Shown piece after piece: positions 61,487 to 64,000 of a stretch of DNA of 64,000 bases. The stretch is from positions 7,934-71,933 of the forward strand of contig DJYD01000027.1 of NCBI GenBank assembly GCA_002449955.1. The letters run 5' to 3'. How positions within the stretch are numbered: the first letter of the stretch is position 1; every line of letters starts with the position of its first letter. The position numbers were made by a program, and so were the translations under genes. The notes beneath the pieces were generated by a model. It made no database searches. It had not been told where the DNA came from and worked only from the letters and a program-made list of their open reading frames with translations. Source of the DNA: Lachnospiraceae bacterium UBA6987 (GTDB lineage Bacteria; Bacillota; Clostridia; Lachnospirales; Lachnospiraceae).

Positions 61487-61526
61487 GAGGCCGCCTGCTG
61501 CGAAAGCAGTTTACAAGCGGCCTCTG
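61487..61526 (+). terminator. Hairpin after fba
   Basis: AGAGGCCGC pairs with GCGGCCTCT, enclosing a smaller CTGCT/AGCAG stem. There is no T run on the plus strand, so termination is likely incomplete. The right arm runs into the murA promoter. Confidence 0.45.
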
Positions 61527-61539
61527 CTTATGCTATACT
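61511..61539 (+). promoter_or_regulatory. Promoter of murA
   Basis: TTACAA and TATACT are 17 bases apart with a TGC extension. The -35 box lies inside the fba hairpin. Confidence 0.6.
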
Positions 61540-61569
61540 ATTTGCACCCTATTTTTAAGGAGAAGCATT

Positions 61570-62859
61570 ATGCAGTATGTCATGAAAGGCGGGATCCCTC
61601 TGGTGGGGGAGGTGACCGTCAGCGGAGCCAAGAATGCCGCGCTGGGTGTTCTGACGGCTGCCATCATGGCTGATGAAACCGTCACGGTCGATAATCTTCC
61701 GGACATCATGGACATCAAGGTCCTGCTGTCCGCTTTTGAAGAGATCGGCGTCGTTGTCGAACGTACATCGAGACATAAGGTGAGCCTGAACGGCGCCAAT
61801 ATCTTCTCGGCTTGTGCAGACAGCGACAATATCAAGAAAATTCGCGCCAGCTACTATCTGCTCGGCGCTTTACTTGGGAAATATCATCATGCCGAAGTGG
61901 CGATGCCCGGCGGCTGCAACATCGGAACCCGTCCGATCGACCAGCATTTAAAGGGCTTTCGTCTGCTTGGTGCGGAAACCTCCATCAAGGACAGCAAGGT
62001 CATTCTGGATGCGAGAGAACTGCACGGCGCACACATTTACCTGGATATGGCCTCCGTGGGTGCAACCATTAACCTGATGATGGCTGCCTCCATGGCGAAG
62101 GGCAATACCATCATTGAAAATGCTGCCAAGGAACCGCACGTGGTCGATGTGGCCAATATGTTGAACAGCATGGGCGCTTCCATCAAGGGCGCCGGCATGG
62201 ATGTCATCCGCATCAAGGGCGTGGACCGTCTGCATGGCAGCGAATATACGATCATTCCCGATCAGATCGAGGCCGGGACCTTTATGATGGCGGCCGCGAT
62301 CACCCGCGGCGATATCCTGGTCCGCAACATTATTCCCCAGCATATGGATGCTGTATCTGCAAAGCTCATTGAGATGGGCTGCGAAGTGACGGAACTGGGC
62401 AGCGCGATCCGCGTGACCGGCAAGCCGAATTTCTATGCCTGCAATGTGAAGACTTTGCCCTACCCCGGCTTCCCGACGGATATGCAGCCGCTTATGGGCG
62501 TGTGCCTGTCGCTTGCGGAAGGCACCGGGATCATTACCGAGAGTATTTACGAGAACCGTTTCAAATATGTTGACGAGCTTGCCAAGATGGGCATCGATGC
62601 GGAGGTCCGCGGTACGGTGGCTGTCTTCAAGGGAAGCGGATCCCTGCGCGGCGCCGAGGTGAATGCTCCTGACCTTCGGGCGGGTGCGGCGCTGGTCCTG
62701 GCAGGATTAGCTGCGGACGGCTATACGGTGGTCAATCACATCGAATATATTCTGCGCGGCTATGAAGATTTTGATGAAAAGCTCAGAGAACTTGGCGCAG
62801 AGATCATGGTAGCCGAGAATGAGAGAGATATTCATAAATTCAAAATGAGAGTAGGTTGA
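61570..62859 (+). CDS. murA: UDP-N-acetylglucosamine 1-carboxyvinyltransferase
   Basis: A 429-residue enzyme for the first committed step of peptidoglycan synthesis, joining enolpyruvate to UDP-GlcNAc. [10 protein letters not shown] at the start binds the substrate; the catalytic Cys is present in [13 protein letters not shown] (about residue 117), so it should be fosfomycin-sensitive. [10 protein letters not shown] and [13 protein letters not shown] are further family motifs. AAGGAG lies about seven bases before the ATG. metK follows after one base, so the two are co-transcribed. Confidence 0.95.
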   Translation: MQYVMKGGIPLVGEVTVSGAKNAALGVLTAAIMADETVTVDNLPDIMDIKVLLSAFEEIGVVVERTSRHKVSLNGANIFSACADSDNIKKIRASYYLLGALLGKYHHAEVAMPGGCNIGTRPIDQHLKGFRLLGAETSIKDSKVILDARELHGAHIYLDMASVGATINLMMAASMAKGNTIIENAAKEPHVVDVANMLNSMGASIKGAGMDVIRIKGVDRLHGSEYTIIPDQIEAGTFMMAAAITRGDILVRNIIPQHMDAVSAKLIEMGCEVTELGSAIRVTGKPNFYACNVKTLPYPGFPTDMQPLMGVCLSLAEGTGIITESIYENRFKYVDELAKMGIDAEVRGTVAVFKGSGSLRGAEVNAPDLRAGAALVLAGLAADGYTVVNHIEYILRGYEDFDEKLRELGAEIMVAENERDIHKFKMRVG

Positions 62860-62860
62860 G

Positions 62861-64000
62861 ATGGAAAGACGCCTCTTTACTTCCGAATCTGTGACCGAAG
62901 GGCATCCGGATAAAATGTGCGATCAGATTGCTGACGCCATTCTGGATGCCCTTCTGGAGCAGGATCCGATGAGCCGGGTTGCTTGTGAAACCTTTACCAG
63001 CACCGGCTTTGTTGTTGTCATGGGAGAGATCACGACCAAGGCATATGTAGACATTCCCCACATCGTTCGCGAGACGGTACTGGATATCGGCTATGACCGT
63101 TCCGAATACGGCTTTGACGGCAATACCTGCGGCGTATTCACCGCCATCAAGGAGCAGTCGCCGGATATCGCCATGGGCGTGGACAAAGCGCTGGAGCAGC
63201 GAGGCGGCGCAGAGGATGCCTCCGGCAATCAGAGTGAAAAGAATATGTCCGAGGATGAGCTGGATGCCATCGGCGCAGGCGACCAGGGCATGATGTTCGG
63301 CTACGCGACCAACGAGACGCCGGAATACATGCCTTACCCGATCGCGCTGTCCCACCGCCTGGCAAGGAAGCTTGCCGAGGTCAGGAAGAACGGCACGCTG
63401 CCCTACCTTCGCCCCGACGGCAAGACCCAGGTCACCGTGGAATATGACGAAGAGGGAAAGCCCGCCCGCATCACGAACATCGTCGTGAGCGCGCAGCATG
63501 ACCCCGATGTGACCCAGGAGCAGATCCATAAAGATATCCGGAAATACGTGATCGACGCGGTGGTCCCGCGCGAGATGGTCGATGACGAGACGACCTGTCT
63601 CATCAATCCGACCGGACGCTTCGTGATCGGCGGCCCGCACGGCGACACCGGCCTTACCGGCCGCAAGATCATCGTCGACACCTACGGCGGCTATGCCCAC
63701 CATGGCGGCGGCGCGTTCTCGGGCAAGGATCCGACCAAGGTCGACCGCAGCGCTTCCTATGCGGTGCGCTATGTGGCAAAGAACCTGGTTGCCGCCGGTC
63801 TTGCAGACCGTCTCGAGATCCAGGTTGCCTACGCGATCGGCGTAGCGCATCCGACTTCGGTAAGAGTCGACACCTTCGGCACCGGCAAGCTGCCGGAAAG
63901 CCGCCTTGAGGAGATCGTGCGGAAGGAATTCGACCTGCGACCTGCCGGCATCATCAAGATGCTCGACCTGCGCAGACCCATTTACCGCCAGACGACGAAC
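62861..64000 (+). CDS. metK: S-adenosylmethionine synthetase (3-prime end outside window)
   Basis: The first 380 codons are inside the window with no stop. It makes S-adenosylmethionine from ATP and methionine. Signature motifs are [25 protein letters not shown] and [15 protein letters not shown]. The start is ATG one base after the murA stop, with AGGTTGAG upstream, so expression depends on murA. Only about 15-20 residues should be missing. There is no room for a SAM riboswitch in front. Confidence 0.95.
   Translation, partial: MERRLFTSESVTEGHPDKMCDQIADAILDALLEQDPMSRVACETFTSTGFVVVMGEITTKAYVDIPHIVRETVLDIGYDRSEYGFDGNTCGVFTAIKEQSPDIAMGVDKALEQRGGAEDASGNQSEKNMSEDELDAIGAGDQGMMFGYATNETPEYMPYPIALSHRLARKLAEVRKNGTLPYLRPDGKTQVTVEYDEEGKPARITNIVVSAQHDPDVTQEQIHKDIRKYVIDAVVPREMVDDETTCLINPTGRFVIGGPHGDTGLTGRKIIVDTYGGYAHHGGGAFSGKDPTKVDRSASYAVRYVAKNLVAAGLADRLEIQVAYAIGVAHPTSVRVDTFGTGKLPESRLEEIVRKEFDLRPAGIIKMLDLRRPIYRQTTN

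Noticed and set aside
62840..62861. A SAM riboswitch before metK.
   Set aside because: Only one base separates murA and metK, and no structured leader is present.
62840..63850. A 336-codon minus-strand frame opposite metK.
   Set aside because: Shadow of metK, whose motifs are complete although its end lies outside the window.

Overview
The window looks like chromosome of a Gram-positive anaerobe of the class Clostridia, most likely a moderately GC-rich member of the Lachnospiraceae. The basis is strong AGGAGG-type ribosome binding sites, sigma-A-like promoters (TTGACA/TATAAT), TagGH/TagF-type cell-wall polymer genes, an SLH protein, a GH3 beta-glucosidase with reversed domain order, and the general protein character. 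This placement is an inference; no rRNA gene is present to test it. No rRNA, tRNA, CRISPR array or intact mobile element was recognised.

Layout. 1-0.8 kb: the 3-prime end of a metal P-type ATPase and a dead IS3-family transposase tail. 0.8-4 kb (minus): two zinc-ribbon membrane proteins and an SPFH-SHOCT protein. 4.2-6.2 kb: a stand-alone FakA/YloV C-terminal domain and an NhaC-type antiporter. 6.3-13.2 kb: a carbohydrate ABC importer followed by a lipoprotein with three long internal repeats. 13.3-16 kb: cyclodeaminase, free-Met sulfoxide reductase, YgjP-like metalloprotease, EamA exporter. 16-22.9 kb: unknown membrane protein, MoxR-DUF58-DUF4129-like operon, acetyltransferase, MalY-type lyase, Nudix hydrolase. 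23-34.9 kb: a cell-surface polymer locus. 35-44.7 kb: acyltransferase, esterase, UPF0316, SLH protein, UPF0145, EamA, PepF, XRE regulator, GtrA and a 16-residue-repeat protein. 44.8-48.4 kb: a heterodimeric ABC exporter. 48.4-49.8 kb: a 5-prime-truncated ylmH remnant and a toxin-antitoxin pair. 49.9-64 kb: MoxR/VWA pair, HIT protein, GH3, gap, murG, MBL hydrolase, pgi, fba, murA and metK (cut by the window end).

The most interesting region is 23-34 kb. An ABC exporter (TagH/TagG type), two CDP-polyol phosphotransferases and an IspD/TarI-type cytidylyltransferase are joined to a galactitol-1-phosphate dehydrogenase-like enzyme (GatD type) and a GatZ/KbaZ-family protein, with no GatY partner and no PTS genes. 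Read together this suggests a biosynthetic route: fructose-6-phosphate to tagatose-6-phosphate to galactitol-1-phosphate to CDP-galactitol, then a galactitol-phosphate polymer exported to the surface. The same locus encodes an unusual fusion of a YidC/Oxa1-like membrane domain to a sulfatase/LTA-synthase-like extracytoplasmic domain, in which the conserved YidC groove arginine seems to be replaced by asparagine, and an acyltransferase that could decorate the polymer. The pathway is a hypothesis drawn from gene content and motif reading, not a demonstrated function.

The right-hand part carries central glycolysis (gap, pgi, fba) and peptidoglycan precursor genes (murG, murA), mostly as single genes with their own promoters. 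Fructose-6-phosphate made by Pgi would be the proposed starting point of the polymer pathway.
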